A stretch of DNA of 64,000 nucleotides from Sarcomyxa edulis. Taxonomy: Eukaryota > Basidiomycota > Agaricomycetes > Agaricales > Mycenaceae. The DNA lies in assembly GCA_009761415.1 (NCBI GenBank), contig QUOL01000004.1, forward strand, positions 1 through 64,000, read 5' to 3'. The number at the start of each line of letters is the position of its first letter. Position 1 is the first letter of the stretch. Made by a program: the position numbers and the translations under genes. The notes beneath the pieces are model-generated. The model did not search any database and was not told where the DNA came from. It worked only from the letters and a program-made list of their open reading frames with translations. Positions 1 through 12,702 of this stretch are shown in pieces.

Positions 1-963
1 GACAGAAGTCATGCGTCGCGCGTTCAGCGCTTACAGTCACTTCTTGCGAAAAACTCTTATCATGGCATTGACCGGTCTGATGTTGTTCGAACAGGCCGAA
101 ATCTCTTATTCGCGAGGCTTAATTGTGGAGGCCCTAGAATTCTATCGTCTGTCTATCAAGAAGATATTGAAAGATGAAGATGTCACTCGTTGCTTATCGG
201 TCAACGTTCCTAATCATGTTCCTCGAGAGACTCTTGGGTGTGTTTGGATGAATTTCATGGGTTTTCTCCGAGACGTTCAGATGTCGTTCTCTACTGGTTT
301 GTGTTTACATCGTTTCTTGCCTTGGGTTTTGTTTTGCTCATATCAGTCTCGACAGATACATCTCCGAAAGCGTTTAAACTCTTGAACTCGTTCAGGCCCT
401 CGCTATCGGATGAAGATCACTCTCGATTTACCACTTCTTCTTCCAAAATTCTACTAAAAGGCCTGCGAATCACAGCGGGGCTCACGTTGGGAATATTGGC
501 TTGGGATAAACATGATCGGTCCACGGCTGCCAAACGATACCACGAATCTCTGACCCTCGCTGCTTTGCATCCCCCCTTTTTACAAATTCCTGTCGATAAT
601 TCTGTCGAGTTCTTCGAAAGATGGGTTGCTTTAGATGTGCAAGTCATTCGCGAGAACTTCCGTGCGCTTGTTGTAAACGATGGCATGCATACTACTCCGA
701 GGAATCCATCTCTCCGTAAAGGAACGTTACTGCACATCAAGAATACGCGGATTGAAGGGACGGGCAGTGTCTTCACTTCAGACGAAATGCTCCTAGCGAC
801 GGACGCCTGCGAAAGGTGCACGGATAGGACTAAGAGGTTGAAGTGCTGCGCGAGGTGTAAAGTTGTGTTATGTGAGTTTATCTTCCGTCGTAATTGTCCA
901 ATAGCTCACCCATCTGCCAACTTAGACTGCGGTATCGAATGCCAACAGGCGGACTGGTCGTGA
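1..963 (+). CDS. MYND zinc finger protein, 3' part
   Basis: Three exons fit one frame: up to 296, 347-871 and 926-963, with GT-AG introns of 50 and 54 nt (297-346, 872-925). The frame is open to the left edge, so the gene may start outside the window; the first ATG inside is at 11. Splicing the last intron restores a C-terminal MYND finger: CERC, then CARC, then YCGIEC and a final QQADW, which is the usual CxxC-CxxC-YCxxxC-Q..DW order. MYND fingers bind proline-rich peptides in partner proteins. The rest of the protein is alpha-helical in character and not recognised; the segment near 90-150 (short repeats of EALEFY type) could be TPR-like. No catalytic domain is visible, so the cellular role is unknown. 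Confidence 0.7.
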
Positions 964-1530
964 GCTACAGTCATCTTGCTTCGTTTGGTTGCGCACTTCA
1001 TGACACATTTTTTTTTATTATCTCAGACTCCATAAGCTGGTATGCAGACACCTCAGACTTTGACACGCCTTTCGTTCCGTTCAATTTATATTTTGATCTA
1101 CATCTGTAGATTGTCCTGTTAGCTGTTGGCGGTGGACCCAGGGTGGGGATCTCCGATAGGTAATATCATACTCGAAGGACATGTATCAAAGGCACAAATC
1201 CGACACTGTATTCCATCGTCAGTTGTCTGATCATACGAGGAGGGCTGAGAGGTGACGTCTTGGCATTTGAAATAATATTCAGAATTTCATATTCTGTCTG
1301 TTGACAGCACATGGCTCCGTAGGTGACTAGGTTATAGGTTAGCTAGCCAGCGACCACAAGATACATAGACGTCTTGTCATGCGTCTGTCCTGCTTGCGGA
1401 TCTCGTCAGACCGCGTATACGTGATCTGTCGGGGAAGTATATAAGGGTGAGTCTTTTTCTCTCGATTTCTCGTCGAATCTTGACTGTTCTGCTGTTCACA
1501 CAATCAGAATACTTACTCAAGGAGAAGAAA
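964..1530. other. Intergenic region upstream of the Helitron gene
   Basis: No coding signal was recognised. It probably contains the 5' end of the Helitron, but I could not fix the terminal TC with confidence. The promoter of the helicase gene lies at its right end. Confidence 0.5.
1437..1445 (+). promoter_or_regulatory. Putative TATA box of the Helitron Rep-helicase gene
   Basis: GTATATAAG lies about 90 nt before the proposed ATG at 1531 and is the only strong TATA-like sequence in the upstream region. Confidence 0.45.
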
Positions 1531-4500
1531 ATGCATACAGCAATGACACCATGTAATTACCCTCCTATTCATATGATGATCCTATCGTGACTTACATGGC
1601 AAATAGCTGTTATCACTACAGGCGAACAGATCATACTGCGTGGACCGGATTTAAGTACGATTAGAGGGATTCCCAGTCCAGGTGTGTTTCATTGTTCTTT
1701 TTCGAGCGAGACAACACTGACGTTGTCTAGGTGCTTTACTATCGGACTCCGTCGTCGGTACAGCGGCAGCGAGGATCCTTTCGGAGGGTCAGTCCTTCAG
1801 ATTTATATCTCTTCTTACTGTACCATGTAGCTCACTAATTGTTCATTTAATAGATCTGGTGTACGACAAGTGGGGAATGGATCCAGATGGCAACATGTTT
1901 TCTATCCCGTCCACTATCCCTGTTCATCGACTGAATAGCAATTATAATTATATTTCTTGTACTCGAATCCCCGAAACTCTGCCCATTCTCAACGATGAAC
2001 GCAATCTCGTGGCCACCTTATCTCCTTCTCAACTAGTAAAATATTTTCGGTACGTTGCCGTCGATGAACTCAGAAGGATCTGTGTATATCATGGGCTTCG
2101 ATATACTGCCGCAGCCAAGTTGGTGGATTTGCGAGGCTCAGTGATGCTGCACGATTGTGTCGCCACATGTGGGCGCGTTTTTTACATTTTCAGAGGGCGT
2201 ATCAGGGCACGGACGAATGTGGAATGGAAATTCACAAGCAATGTTGTTGGATATCAAACTCCGAAACGAGAAGATCCTTGTCCCAGGATTACTGTGGAGC
2301 ATAACACGATGTTCCCCAACGAAGACGAGGCTGACTCTGATACTATCGAGAGTACCAGCCATCTCGAGATCGCGAGTGACGACCTCCGTCTATCCATTAT
2401 TGATGAATGGCAGAGTGCCTTCTCTACCGCAAGTATGCGTCGCAGAGGATGTGCGGTGTGCGCTAGGCTTTGTCCCGAGGCCAACATGGTTCACTTAGAT
2501 CCCTTCAAAGTGCCTCTGCATGTATTGCGCAACGATGAACTACCTGAACATCTTCTTCCCAAGGAGTATAACATGGTCGCCTACGACATGGCCATTCTAC
2601 ATCCTCCTGGGTTGACGAAGAAGAATGTTGTGGGCCCTATGATAGTCTGTCAGACATGCACAGACAGTCTACGCAGTCATGCCATGCCTAAATTTGCTCT
2701 CGCAAATTGGCTCTACTATGGGCATTCGTGTCTTCCTCCGAGAGTGAAAGCTGCGTTCGATCAAGCGTCAGCTTTTGATCTCATGCTCATAGCGAGAGCT
2801 CGAGCGAGCAATATTTGTTTCCGCTTTGGCTCCCATTCTGATGCAAATCCCGACGAAAATGATGACAACGGGGGGAGCAATGCTTCCCAGAGCAGGAAAG
2901 GGATTCGAGGAAATGTTATGGTTACACCGTTAGACGCGGCTAGATTGAATGAAGTACTTCCACCGGACGCGCAGACCATAGCAGACACTATCTGTGCTGT
3001 ATTTGTGGGGAAGACCGCACCCTCCCGCTCTACGATTGCAAAGCTCAGTCCTGTGTTAGTACGGAAAAGCAGGGTCAAGACGATGATAGAATTCTTACTG
3101 AAGCGGAATCCTCATTACAGCGTGGTCGGTGGTTTCAAGGGCTTCAGCGCTGCCAATTTGAACCGTTTGTTTGGCGCAGACGATTATGACAAGGATGAAG
3201 CGGTACCATGTTCAATGGACATAGGACACTTGCCTCTGAACGATGCAGTCGAGAGTGCCACGTCAGATTACACTCCTCGTAACGAATATGACGGAGGGTC
3301 AAACGGTATTCTCATGGAGAACGTTGGATTCACGACTGGGGATGATTCCCCAGTGAGCTATCGCGACATGAAGTTAAAGGCGCTAGCGCACTGTTTGAAT
3401 GGGGGGTCATTTATCTCATCACGGAGGGGTTTAAGAATGATTCCTGACTTTGATAATCCGTTCCTCATGTCCTGGTTGTTTCCTCATCTTGACCCATGGG
3501 GTATAGGAGGATTTTATCATCCGAAGCGTCGGGTTCCTCTGACTATGGACGAGCAGCTTTCGCATCTGTTACAAGTCGACGGAGGGCGCTTTGAAAAGGA
3601 TCCGGAATTTGCTTTCGTGTATTACAATATCAAGCAGAAGAAAATGATATCGCAGAACGTTCGCTTCAGAGTTCCTCAAAGTCGGTACAGCCAAATAATA
3701 CAAGACTTACTGAATGTCGATGTCGATCGAATATTCGGCCTACAAAGTCTGTTCAAGGCTGATCCCATGTATCGCCCTGTAGATGATCAGGAAACTGCAC
3801 TGATCAGACTTCTTGCCAACGTCAGCATGGTTGGGAACAACATACCTGGAAGTACCGCCTATAAAGTTTCTCTACGGAATGAGATACGTGCAGTCATAAA
3901 TTATAGGGGGACACCTACCCTGTTTGTGACTCTCAATCCGTCCGACGTGGACCATCCTCTCGTGCGACTAAATGCGGGACATGACATAGATCTTGACGAT
4001 ATCTCGCGCGGTGAGGACCTCGATAAGTGGGGAAGGATGATGTTGGCTGCAAAGAATCCGTCTGCGTGTGCTTTGTTTTTCCACAGCATGATATCTGGCT
4101 TTGTGAAGATCATTTTACGAGCTCGCAGTGGACGTCGGGGTCTACTCGGGACCTGCACATCGTATTATGGCTCCGTTGAAGCCAACGGTAGAGGGACACT
4201 TCATTGCCACATGCTGATTTGGTTAAAAGGTCACCCGTCTCCTCAGATCCTCAGGGACCGAATGATAGCGTCGTCAGATTATAAGGAGAAGACCTTCAAG
4301 TGGTTGGAATCGATCATTAAATGCGAGCTTCTCGGGACCGAGGACATTGTAGTTGAGACTTCAGGTGCACTTCCTCGGCCCAAAAGAGTTGCCGAAACTG
4401 GTGACCCTCATCCTGGAACTATTCCTGCGCCGCTAGTCAAGAACTTGACATCAATCGATGAATTCCAAAGAGATTTCGAGGGCTTTGTCAACTCCTTGGT

Positions 4501-7500
4501 GAAGGAATATAATTGGCACGTCCACACCGCTTCGTGCTGGAAGCACCTTGGGCGTCGTCAGCTTCGCGATGACCATAATTGTCGAATGGGTATGGATGGT
4601 CATACCTTGGCCGAGACGACACTTGATCCAGAAACAGCTTCTATCCTTTTGAGGAGACTTCATCCACGCATAGCATCATACAACGATGTGATGATGTTCC
4701 TTCTCAAATGCAACGTTGATGTCAAATTCATTGGTTCGGGGGAAGCTGCGCAAGCGTACCTCTACTATATCACGGATTACATCACTAAACCTTCTTTACC
4801 CGTCCACGTCGGTTTAGCGGCTCTGTCGTATGCTATCAAACAGACAAATTCGAGGTTTCCTGATACATTAGAAGGGGATTCCGAGATGCATCTGGAGAAA
4901 CAAAGAGGAGCCATGATTATAACGGTTAATAGCATGATGGGGCACCAGGAGATATCGCACCAGCAGGTCATGAGCTATTTGGTTGGAGGAGGAGACCATT
5001 ACACTCCAGATACCTTTCAGACATTGTATTGGAGCGCTTTCAAGACTATGGCACGGGAGTTCGACCTTTCTAGACACATCGAAGGTAGCAATGCTGGTGA
5101 GACTTCAGATATCCATGAGCCTTCGGTGGTACTGTTACTTGGGAAACGGTCCATAACGGCTTCTAATCAGGTCTTTGATTATATATATCGAAACAGGGAA
5201 TATCCATTCGATAGCATGTGTTTGTATGAGTTCATCGAGACGGTCAAGAAGATCGCGATGCCGGTTGCGTCTAGAGAGCTTATCCGTGCCGGTCGTAGGA
5301 ACGCCTTGGGTCTTATTGCAGGAGAGTTCTCGGATGTTCGACATCCTCAGAGCGGAACGCACGTTCTACGTCTGCGCAGGGACACAGTCATTCCCGTCAT
5401 TCTGGGTGATAAAATTCCTCGCTCTGACAGGGGAACAGATGAATATGAAATGTGGTCCAGAGATGTGATGACGCTGTTCCTGCCATGGAGAACTATAGGC
5501 GATCTGAAAAGTGGATATCAGGACTGGACGTCGGCCTACGATGAGAGACGCAAGGACATACCGTCCAGGTACCAGCGCATTATCAGGAACTTGAATGTTC
5601 TGTCTGAATGTAGAGATGCCCGCGGTGAGTTGGCTGAGAAGTGGCGAGAGGAACGAAAGAGAGATGTTAGACGATTTGAGGTTGATGAGGCCCTCGAAAG
5701 CATGTTTGGAGAGGATGAAGAGAACAGAGTCAACGTATTCGACACGTTCGAAGAATACGATGAGTTTCACGACGCAGTGGATTATCGGAATGACTCTGTC
5801 ATAGAGTCAGAGCTTGGCAAAAAAAACAGCACCCTTCTGAATTATTGTCTGTCTCTCGAAGACCACGACAATAATTGTATACCTGTTTCTTTAGGAGACG
5901 CGACAGAGCTGTTGCCAAATGAAAAGGATGATCTTGCTAATCAGGTGAATGCGATGTCGGCATTGAAACGAAAGCGGCGCCCTGAACATGATACAGGTAT
6001 AGAGGAAAGGGTATCTCAGAGACGGAGACTTTCTGATGGTGATCCTTCTACATACGTGGGTACGGTCGATGACGCGTCGGAAAAAAATGCGAGGAAAGGA
6101 GGAGTAACTATAGATCCAAGATGGTCGCTCGTTGAAGATGTTGTACGGGAGATGAACATGCTTGACAATGCGGAACAAACCAGGGCACTTCGTATCATGG
6201 CCAGACGCGTTATAGATGGAGGTCCTCAATTGCTGATGTACGTCGCAGGGGTGGGAGGAACAGGAAAATCCCACCTGGTGAAGGCGTTGGTCAAGTTTTT
6301 TGAGAGATTGGGACGCAGAGATGAGCTCTTACTTGGAGCCCCGACCGGTATAGCAGCGGTACTCATAGGGGGGTATACTATGCACGCACTCAGTATGACA
6401 AACCCTCATAGAAAGTCGAAGGACTTACGAGAACTTGTTGCTCTATGGAAAGGTGTCCGTTTTCTGGTGATAGATGAGATCTCCATGGTGGGGTCCCTCT
6501 TTTTGAGCCAGTTTTCTTCCCGGCTCAAACAGGCTATGTCCGACGATACCATTGCTTCGGGGAAGCCATTTGGTGGAGTTAATGTCATATTTATGGGGGA
6601 TTTTGCGCAGTTGAAACCTCCTAGACAGCATTCGTTGTTTGCGCACCAACTAGTGGATGATCCATCTTTCGAAGAAAGTAGACGTTGCGATGATATATGT
6701 GCTATGAACGGAGCTTTTCTGTGGAGGCAAGTTAATGTGGTCGTGAAGCTTGTGAAGAATCATCGTCACAGAGAAGACCCGGATTACGCCGGTTTTTTGG
6801 ACCGCATACGAACGGGCATGTCGCGACCCAAGTCCTCGCGTTTCGTGAATACAGACTGTATCGATGATTTGGAGTTTCTGAGATCCAGAGAGATATCTCG
6901 TATCGTAGAACAAGACCCGCAGTCTCTGTTGGAATTTCGGGATGCTCCAGTTATTGTCGGTAGTCGAGAAGTCAGGGACGCGGTTAACGCAAAGTATGTC
7001 GCTTTTCACGCTAGACGACTTATCCAGGCAGTTCATGTATACCATGCGTCGGATTCTATCAAGCGTACAGTGGTATCAGGGGCTGTAAGGGACAAGCTTT
7101 GGAAGCTAAATTCTCGGGAAACGCACGATTCTCTAGGAAGACTTCCTCTATTTCCGGGCATGAGAGTGATGGTGATCGAGAACTTGGCGTTCAGCAAAGG
7201 AATTGTTAACGGTGTGGAGGGGGTGATTCACAGCATCAAGTATACTCGGGACGGGGACGGTAACAGGTATGCATCCGTGGCATATCTGAACGTGGATGAT
7301 GCAAACCTGGATATTCCTGGACTGTCGACCGGACTAGTCCCCATATTCCCTGAAACGACTACGTTCGAATACAAATACAAATCAGGAGACGCAATCAAGA
7401 CACTCACTGTTTCTCGAAAGCAACTTCCTCTTCTTCCTGCGTATTCCTATACCGACTTCAAAAGCCAAGGAAGAACATTGGATAGGGCTATAGTCGATTT

Positions 7501-7693
7501 GAGTACTGCTCGGGGGCAAGGAGTGTATGTTATGCTGTCGAGGGTCAAGAGATTGAAGGGGATAGCTATCCTTCGCTGGTTTCCATCTACCAAGATTTAT
7601 CAGAGGCCATCGGAGGATATGAGAAATGAGTTGACTCGGGTGGACTTTTTGGATTGGGTAACGGCTGAAGCTTATAATGCTGGACGTCTGTGA
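1531..7693 (+). CDS. Helitron Rep-helicase (rolling-circle transposase), four exons
   Basis: Four exons give one frame of 1998 codons: 1531-1552, 1607-1681, 1731-1787 and 1854-7693, all introns phase 1 with GT-AG ends. The large exon alone has no upstream ATG near its start, which is why the 5' exons are needed. Domains in order: a DUF6570-like cysteine region near residues 245-360 (CAVC...CP, then VCQTC); the Helitron_like_N/Rep domain with the HUH motif (TLHCHMLIWL, about 833) and the two-tyrosine motif (YYITDYITK, about 1019); then a PIF1-family SF1 helicase with Walker A GVGGTGKS (about 1516), DEISM Walker B (about 1591) and the C-terminal SRVKR motif (about 1945). HUH and tyrosine residues nick and rejoin DNA; the helicase unwinds it. 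All key residues are present and no stop or frameshift interrupts the gene, so it may be autonomous. Element ends (5' TC, 3' hairpin plus CTRR) were not located. Confidence 0.9.
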
Positions 7694-8003
7694 AGTGATG
7701 TCGATTTTGGGATCATGTATTTAGGGCACAAATACCATTTTGTATAGGCATTGAACACCAAGTCTACAACGATCTGATAAGGAAGCACATATAAACTATA
7801 TGGGATTCGAGGTGTAAGCCTTAAATGCTTGTTCGTTAGCGACTTTTGCAGGTATGCGATATATTACTCACACATCACCAAGACATCGATTTGTACCTGA
7901 GGCGACATACGGCAACTTGCCTCTTCAGCCAGCTTGTTGGTGCAATTGAAGGAGAAGAGAGGTAGCGTCAGATTGTTGATTCCTTGAGGGGCGTATACAG
8001 TGT

Positions 8004-8546
8004 TCATACGTACAGTGCAACAATGACATCGACGAGTTGCTTGTCCCCCCAGTCCATCTGTATAATTTGCTTTGGGTCTCGTCTGGAACATTTAAGGACG
8101 ACGACGTTTCCTGCCCAGTTCACATCGTACAACTTGGCAAGGGTGTTGTTTGGAGGCGATGATACCGGGTCCGCAGAGTAGATTAATACCATCTGGTTCC
8201 TCAACGGCAGGTTGGTCCGGGGAAGCTTCATGATACGTACACGATGTGACCCGAGGGGAAATAGGTCCGACAGTTGTAAATCCTTTGCCCAGACGTACAT
8301 GTCGTCCAAGTCGTGATCGATGGATGCGATAATGGTTTTGATCTTGGTCCCGCCCGTAGGAAATATGTAACACTTGTAGGTTTTGAACTATCAAGTGCAG
8401 TCAGAGGTTATGGTGGGGATAACTTCGAAGGAACGCAGAACACAGCTTACGCCTCTGTTCTCTAAAGTTTCTGAGTGATTTCTTTCATTGACATCGGCAT
8501 TTGTGACATATTTATCTTCTGCCCCAGATTGTGAATCCTTGAGCAT
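8004..8546 (-). CDS. Uncharacterised basidiomycete protein, two exons
   Basis: Exon 1 is 8546-8451 (32 codons from ATG at 8546), exon 2 is 8387-8004; the phase-0 intron has a GTAAGC donor and a TAG acceptor and the lengths sum to 160 codons. No domain was recognised. The protein is about 159 aa, soluble, and has a basic mid-section followed by hydrophobic beta-like stretches (MVLIYSADP, NVVVLKC). It stands between the Helitron gene and the next (-) gene and could be part of the same decayed transposon neighbourhood, but nothing in the sequence shows a function. Confidence 0.5.
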
Positions 8547-9129
8547 ATAGATGTAAGTCATCGATAGAGGAAAAAAAGAGACGTGCTCGTACCATCATAC
8601 AGCGAGAAATGTCTACACGAGGTAACGACTTGTTCCCATTCGCTTATGTAGACGTCTCTTCGGATCAGAGAGCACTGAGAGGATACATGAGCAGTGTATC
8701 CATGTGGTGACGGTGTTTATGGGAATGGAGAACGATAGAGCATTGTGTTTCTTTCTATAGCTATGTTGTTATAAGCGCTGGCTGGTCCGAGTCTTCGGAA
8801 TCGTGTCTCGACCATGTGCTTTGGTGCCTGACTTGTTCTAAGACCAACGTCTTTGAAGTCTCAGGATTTGACGCTTGAACTGAGCGTATTGGGCGCTAAG
8901 ATCTTCAACAACAGGTAAATCAAACTTATTTTTCTCCGAATCACTAGTTAAGGAGGTTCAATTGGTCTGATTACATCCAATAATTCTACTGGTAGTAAGC
9001 ACGCTATCTAATCGTCTACCAACAGGTTGAGATAAGATGTTTATTCCATATGTGCAGGATCAGTAATGTCGAACTTTTGGTATTTACATGTTTAGCAACA
9101 ATCGACCGTGAACTTTCAGTCTCTCCTCT
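8547..9129. other. Intergenic region
   Basis: No ORF, RNA gene or repeat recognised. It would hold the promoter of the 8004-8546 gene and the 3' end of the next (-) gene. Confidence 0.4.
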
Positions 9130-10769
9130 TCATCGTCCTTTGATTCTGATCGCGCGCTTCTTTGTCGCCGGCTGGTTAGAGGGACAGTCTTCGAGATCAT
9201 CTGAATTTCGTTTCTTCCCCAGTGTCACAGAGGACTCGCCCACGCCTGTCGTCCTTGAGTCCTTCTCCGCCTGTGTTTCGTTATTGGACGTCTTTAGCGA
9301 GCCCGAATCCGGCGTCGTCTTCCTGCTCGGGAGCACTACATCGACATCTGTGGAGGACTCGACCGGATCCGGGATGCTTGTATCCTTCTCCACTTTGTTC
9401 TCAGGACCAGACACCTTTGGTGAGCCATTATCGGAGACATAATCTTGCTTCTTTTTCACAACCGTCGATTTGGACTCTGTTGATGTCGATGACTCGACGA
9501 TACTCGTAATGTTTGGGTCCTTCGCTGCCTGTGTCTCAGAACCAGACGCCTTTACCGAGTCGCTCTCAGAATCTGTATTGCCGTCTGCAGTAGAAGATTC
9601 ATCAGTCAAGCAGTAAAGATGACCTGAGTTCGGAACATTATACCTTCTGATGGCAATATCTCTGACCCAAGCTGAAGCGGGGCAGCCTTCAGACGTTTAA
9701 CGGACATGTTGGACGTCGATGTCGATGTCGCTGTCGATACAGATTTTGTCGGCATCTTGCCCACGCGGATTAAATCCACCAGCCTATATTCCGGTCCCCA
9801 CATAGCGCTTCCAACGATGAATGCAACAGTAAATGAAAAGCAGATGATGTCGTCGGATTCGAAGATGGAGGGGTTACTGTCTTTGAGGTCTTTCAATACC
9901 CCATCTTCGTAAACCAGTAGATTGGGCCTCTCCGGATTGGCAATAAATTTTGAGTTCTCCGACTGACTGAGTGTGGACTGGATCCATGGATGCAACTCGT
10001 AAGGAATCTTGACTGGCTGGCCACGGTTATATAGAGATTTCTGAAGGAAGATCGGGGACGTCATGATGAACCACTCCGAGTCTGCAGGAAACATCCCATT
10101 CTGCCAGGTTCTCCTGGGCTTCTTGCCTCGATTGAAATCAGGATTTTTCACGACATGGTTCTCTAAGCCCTAGTACACTCAGTAGGCTTAGATTACAAAG
10201 TATTGATCATGAAAACTTACTTTTTGCAAATTGTACAAGGAAGGGTCTTCTGATGCGTCGAACGCGTAGGTGATTTCGCACTTGAATGATGGTGCGGTTT
10301 GGCTACGAACGAGTTCGTTAGCTATAAACCAGTAATATATGACAAACCTCTCACAGCCTTGTTTCTGCTATGCCTGCAGCGTCCTGGTCAGGAGGAACAA
10401 AGTTACCTGTTTCCATGTTGGATCCCCAACGCCACAACGCGGCGTGAAAAAGTATAGCGGGTGTATCAGTACCCTTCTTAATCACCTATGATATAGTTCA
10501 GCAAACACTGGGGACTTTGGATATAGACGAATTCTTACCGTCCATCGAGTCAATCCACGTGTCGGTCTGACTTCTATCAAGGGTTTCTCCGTGGCCAACG
10601 AGTCCACTGCTCTGGTAAAAGAGATCCCCGTCGAGCGAAATTTCTTCTTGTTCCATTTCGCTAATTGGTCCAAGACTTGAGGGTTCGGCATTATTCCTGT
10701 GTTGGGTAAGTGGATGAAGACACGACTCCAGAAGTTCTTATATACCCGCAAACCATGAGCTTCCACCGC
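9130..10769 (-). CDS. Uncharacterised basidiomycete protein with Ser/Thr/Glu-rich, NLS-ending tail
   Basis: Five exons join in frame: 10769-10539, 10485-10407, 10321-10221, 10169-9644 and 9584-9130, all with GT-AG introns. The central exons encode a globular region with a strongly hydrophobic segment ending in SAMWGPEYRLVDLIRV, a pattern I have seen in uncharacterised mushroom proteins; no function is known to me. The last 150 residues are a low-complexity tail built of repeats of the type (V/I)ESSTS...ETQAEKD and end in a basic cluster (KKRAIRIKGR) that could be a nuclear localisation signal. The 5' end is uncertain: the first exon listed has no ATG, and a preceding exon in 10780-10920 would need a 27-nt intron, which is shorter than any other here. 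Confidence 0.55.
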
Positions 10770-11035
10770 TGACAGATGTGGTCAGTGACTGGTACCGTCA
10801 ATTGCGCTGCCTAATGGTACTGCTTCTGGCTCAGTGCTATAGCGTGTCCTAATGGCGTCCAGCCAGTGGTAAAAGCAGATGGGTGTACTGGTGAGTATTT
10901 GAAATCAAAGAGGAGCTCCACGTGCGTGGACCACTGGCTATGTGATCGACAAGTGATCGACATATCTAAATCTCCAGATCGTAGCCTCTATGTATACACC
11001 GCCTGAGGTTCACGACCGGTTTGTCCATTCACAAC

Positions 11036-12087
11036 ATGCTAACAGTTTTCGAGGCAATCTTCACCCGTTCCTCTACAGACTTCATTGAAGCTTTCTTCGC
11101 TGCGTGGCCTATAAGCGACATCCTGCGCGTCTCTATGACTTGTTATCGACTTCATCTTGCGTTTGAGAGCTACCGACACATCGTATGGAATCCCGAAAGA
11201 TTCTTCTCTCGATGGTTCTCCTCCCCAGTCGCATTTAGACGACTTCTCGGTCAATGCAATGCGATAGTCTCTGGATCACAAGCTCTTCAGTTTTTTGACA
11301 GAACAGAATACCATGACAGCGACTTGGACATATTCATGCGCCCTGCTGGTGTCATCCGAATGTCGTATTGGTTGATGGACGCGGGCTACGCCCTCAGCTT
11401 GGAAGCTGCAGGGTACACATTTTGGCATAAGGTTGTTGATGCAATAGCAGAAGATCGGGATAGCCCGACCTTTCTTCCCAATCATATGAGGGCGGTGTAC
11501 ACATTTTCTCGCCTTGTCACCTCTTCGACAGGAGTACAGTACTCCAAACGAGTGCAGTTGATTGTGGTGGATATCGATCCCGTGGAATTTATCACCTTCG
11601 ATTTTCATTCCAGTATGTCCCATATCTCATTTGTCGTGCTCTGAGACTAACACTTGCGTATGTTTAGCTGCCGTCATAAACTTTATCACGTTCGACCGAG
11701 CAGTATGTGGATTCCCGTATTCCACGTTATCGATGCGTGTGTCGTATCTGTGTAGGGAACAATACGAGGATCCTGCTAGAGCGGCAAAATGGTTCTCTAA
11801 GTATTCTTCTAGAGGTTTCCGTATGGTTTCGGGAAGATCGGACAGAGATTACTCGCGACTTTCATTTGGTAGACGAACTTTGAAAGATAAGAATGTCTGG
11901 GTCGTGAAATTCGATGGTGAGCTTCGGTTCGACTTTTGCTTTTACTATATTCTTACCATATTCAGATGTCGACCTTGGTAGGACCATCTATTCTCCCAGT
12001 ACTTTCGACTTTCCCTTCAAGATTGGACCCATCTACGACCAACAATTAAGCTACGGGGCATCTGTATATATCCGATCTGCTGTATAA
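11036..12087 (+). CDS. F-box-like / nucleotidyltransferase-fold uncharacterised protein
   Basis: Three exons (11036-11612, 11668-11916, 11966-12087) sum to 316 codons with two GT-AG introns. The N-terminal region (DILRVSMTCYRLHLAF) resembles an F-box-like helix pair. It is followed by GSQALQFF...DSDLDIF, which matches the G-S...DxDxD pattern of nucleotidyltransferase-fold proteins: a GS turn followed by paired acidic residues. This architecture is widespread in Agaricomycete genomes and uncharacterised. If the fold assignment is right it could transfer a nucleotide to protein or RNA, but activity is not shown by sequence alone. It is transcribed divergently from the 9130-10769 gene. Confidence 0.65.
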
Positions 12088-12259
12088 AATTGCTGCACGC
12101 GCCTGATCTTGGCGGGGCTTCGTATGTCTGTCATCGTTATCCTCAAAGCTGCCACTCCAAGAATTTATCTTTTTACAATATTCGAAGATCGAATTGGTAG
12201 AAATACATCCAGTAGTCAAGATCCGGTATCCACCCATGGCTGTAAGACTTTGCCTACGC

Positions 12260-12328
12260 CCATGGCTGTAGCTAGGGCATTCCGAAGCCAAAAGCCCTAA
12301 GGCTAGCTAGCCATGGCTACAGCCATGG
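12260..12328. repeat. Fold-back (imperfect palindrome) built on CCATGGCTGTAGC
   Basis: CCATGGCTGTAGCTAGGGC at 12260-12278 is followed, after a short spacer, by GCCCTAA...GCTAGC and GGCTACAGCCATGG (12294-12328). The arms can pair into a long stem. Related words (GGCTGTAGCC, CCATGGCTGGAG) recur near 51060-51120. It may be a transposon terminus or a MITE relic. Confidence 0.5.
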
Positions 12329-12482
12329 CTCTTGCCTCGCTCCTCCAGAAGACCGGACGGCTGACCGGAGAACCCTTATACATATTAGGGAAGTCTTACT
12401 GTATTGGGAACATCCTACGCTGCGCCATCCACGGCTCCCTCATATTGCATGTGCGGAGTCTGAATTTTCGACTACGCTACTC

Positions 12483-12566
12483 GGGGAACTCGGGCGATGG
12501 CTTGGGGAACTCGGGCAATGGCTCGGGGAACTCGGGCGATGGCTCGGGGAACTCGGGCAATGGCTC
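12483..12566. repeat. 21-bp tandem repeat, four copies
   Basis: GGGGAACTCGGGC(G/A)ATGGCTC repeats with a period of 21 bp starting at 12483, 12504, 12525 and 12546, with alternating GAT/AAT. It is open in one (+) frame as a Gly/Ser/Asn heptad, but I do not regard that as a gene. Confidence 0.75.
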
Positions 12567-12702
12567 GGACATCTCGGCGAGCAAAAGAAAATGATTTTAC
12601 CAAAAAACGAACCGCTACAAAAATCAGCACACTACACTAACGAGGATACGGACTAACGATGAAGAGAATATGCATAGATCAGGGCGGGAGATACGGTAGC
12701 TA

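Noticed and set aside
9050..9509. (+) ORFs opposite the Ser/Thr-rich tail of the 9130-10769 gene
   Set aside because: Antisense of low-complexity coding sequence; no independent support.
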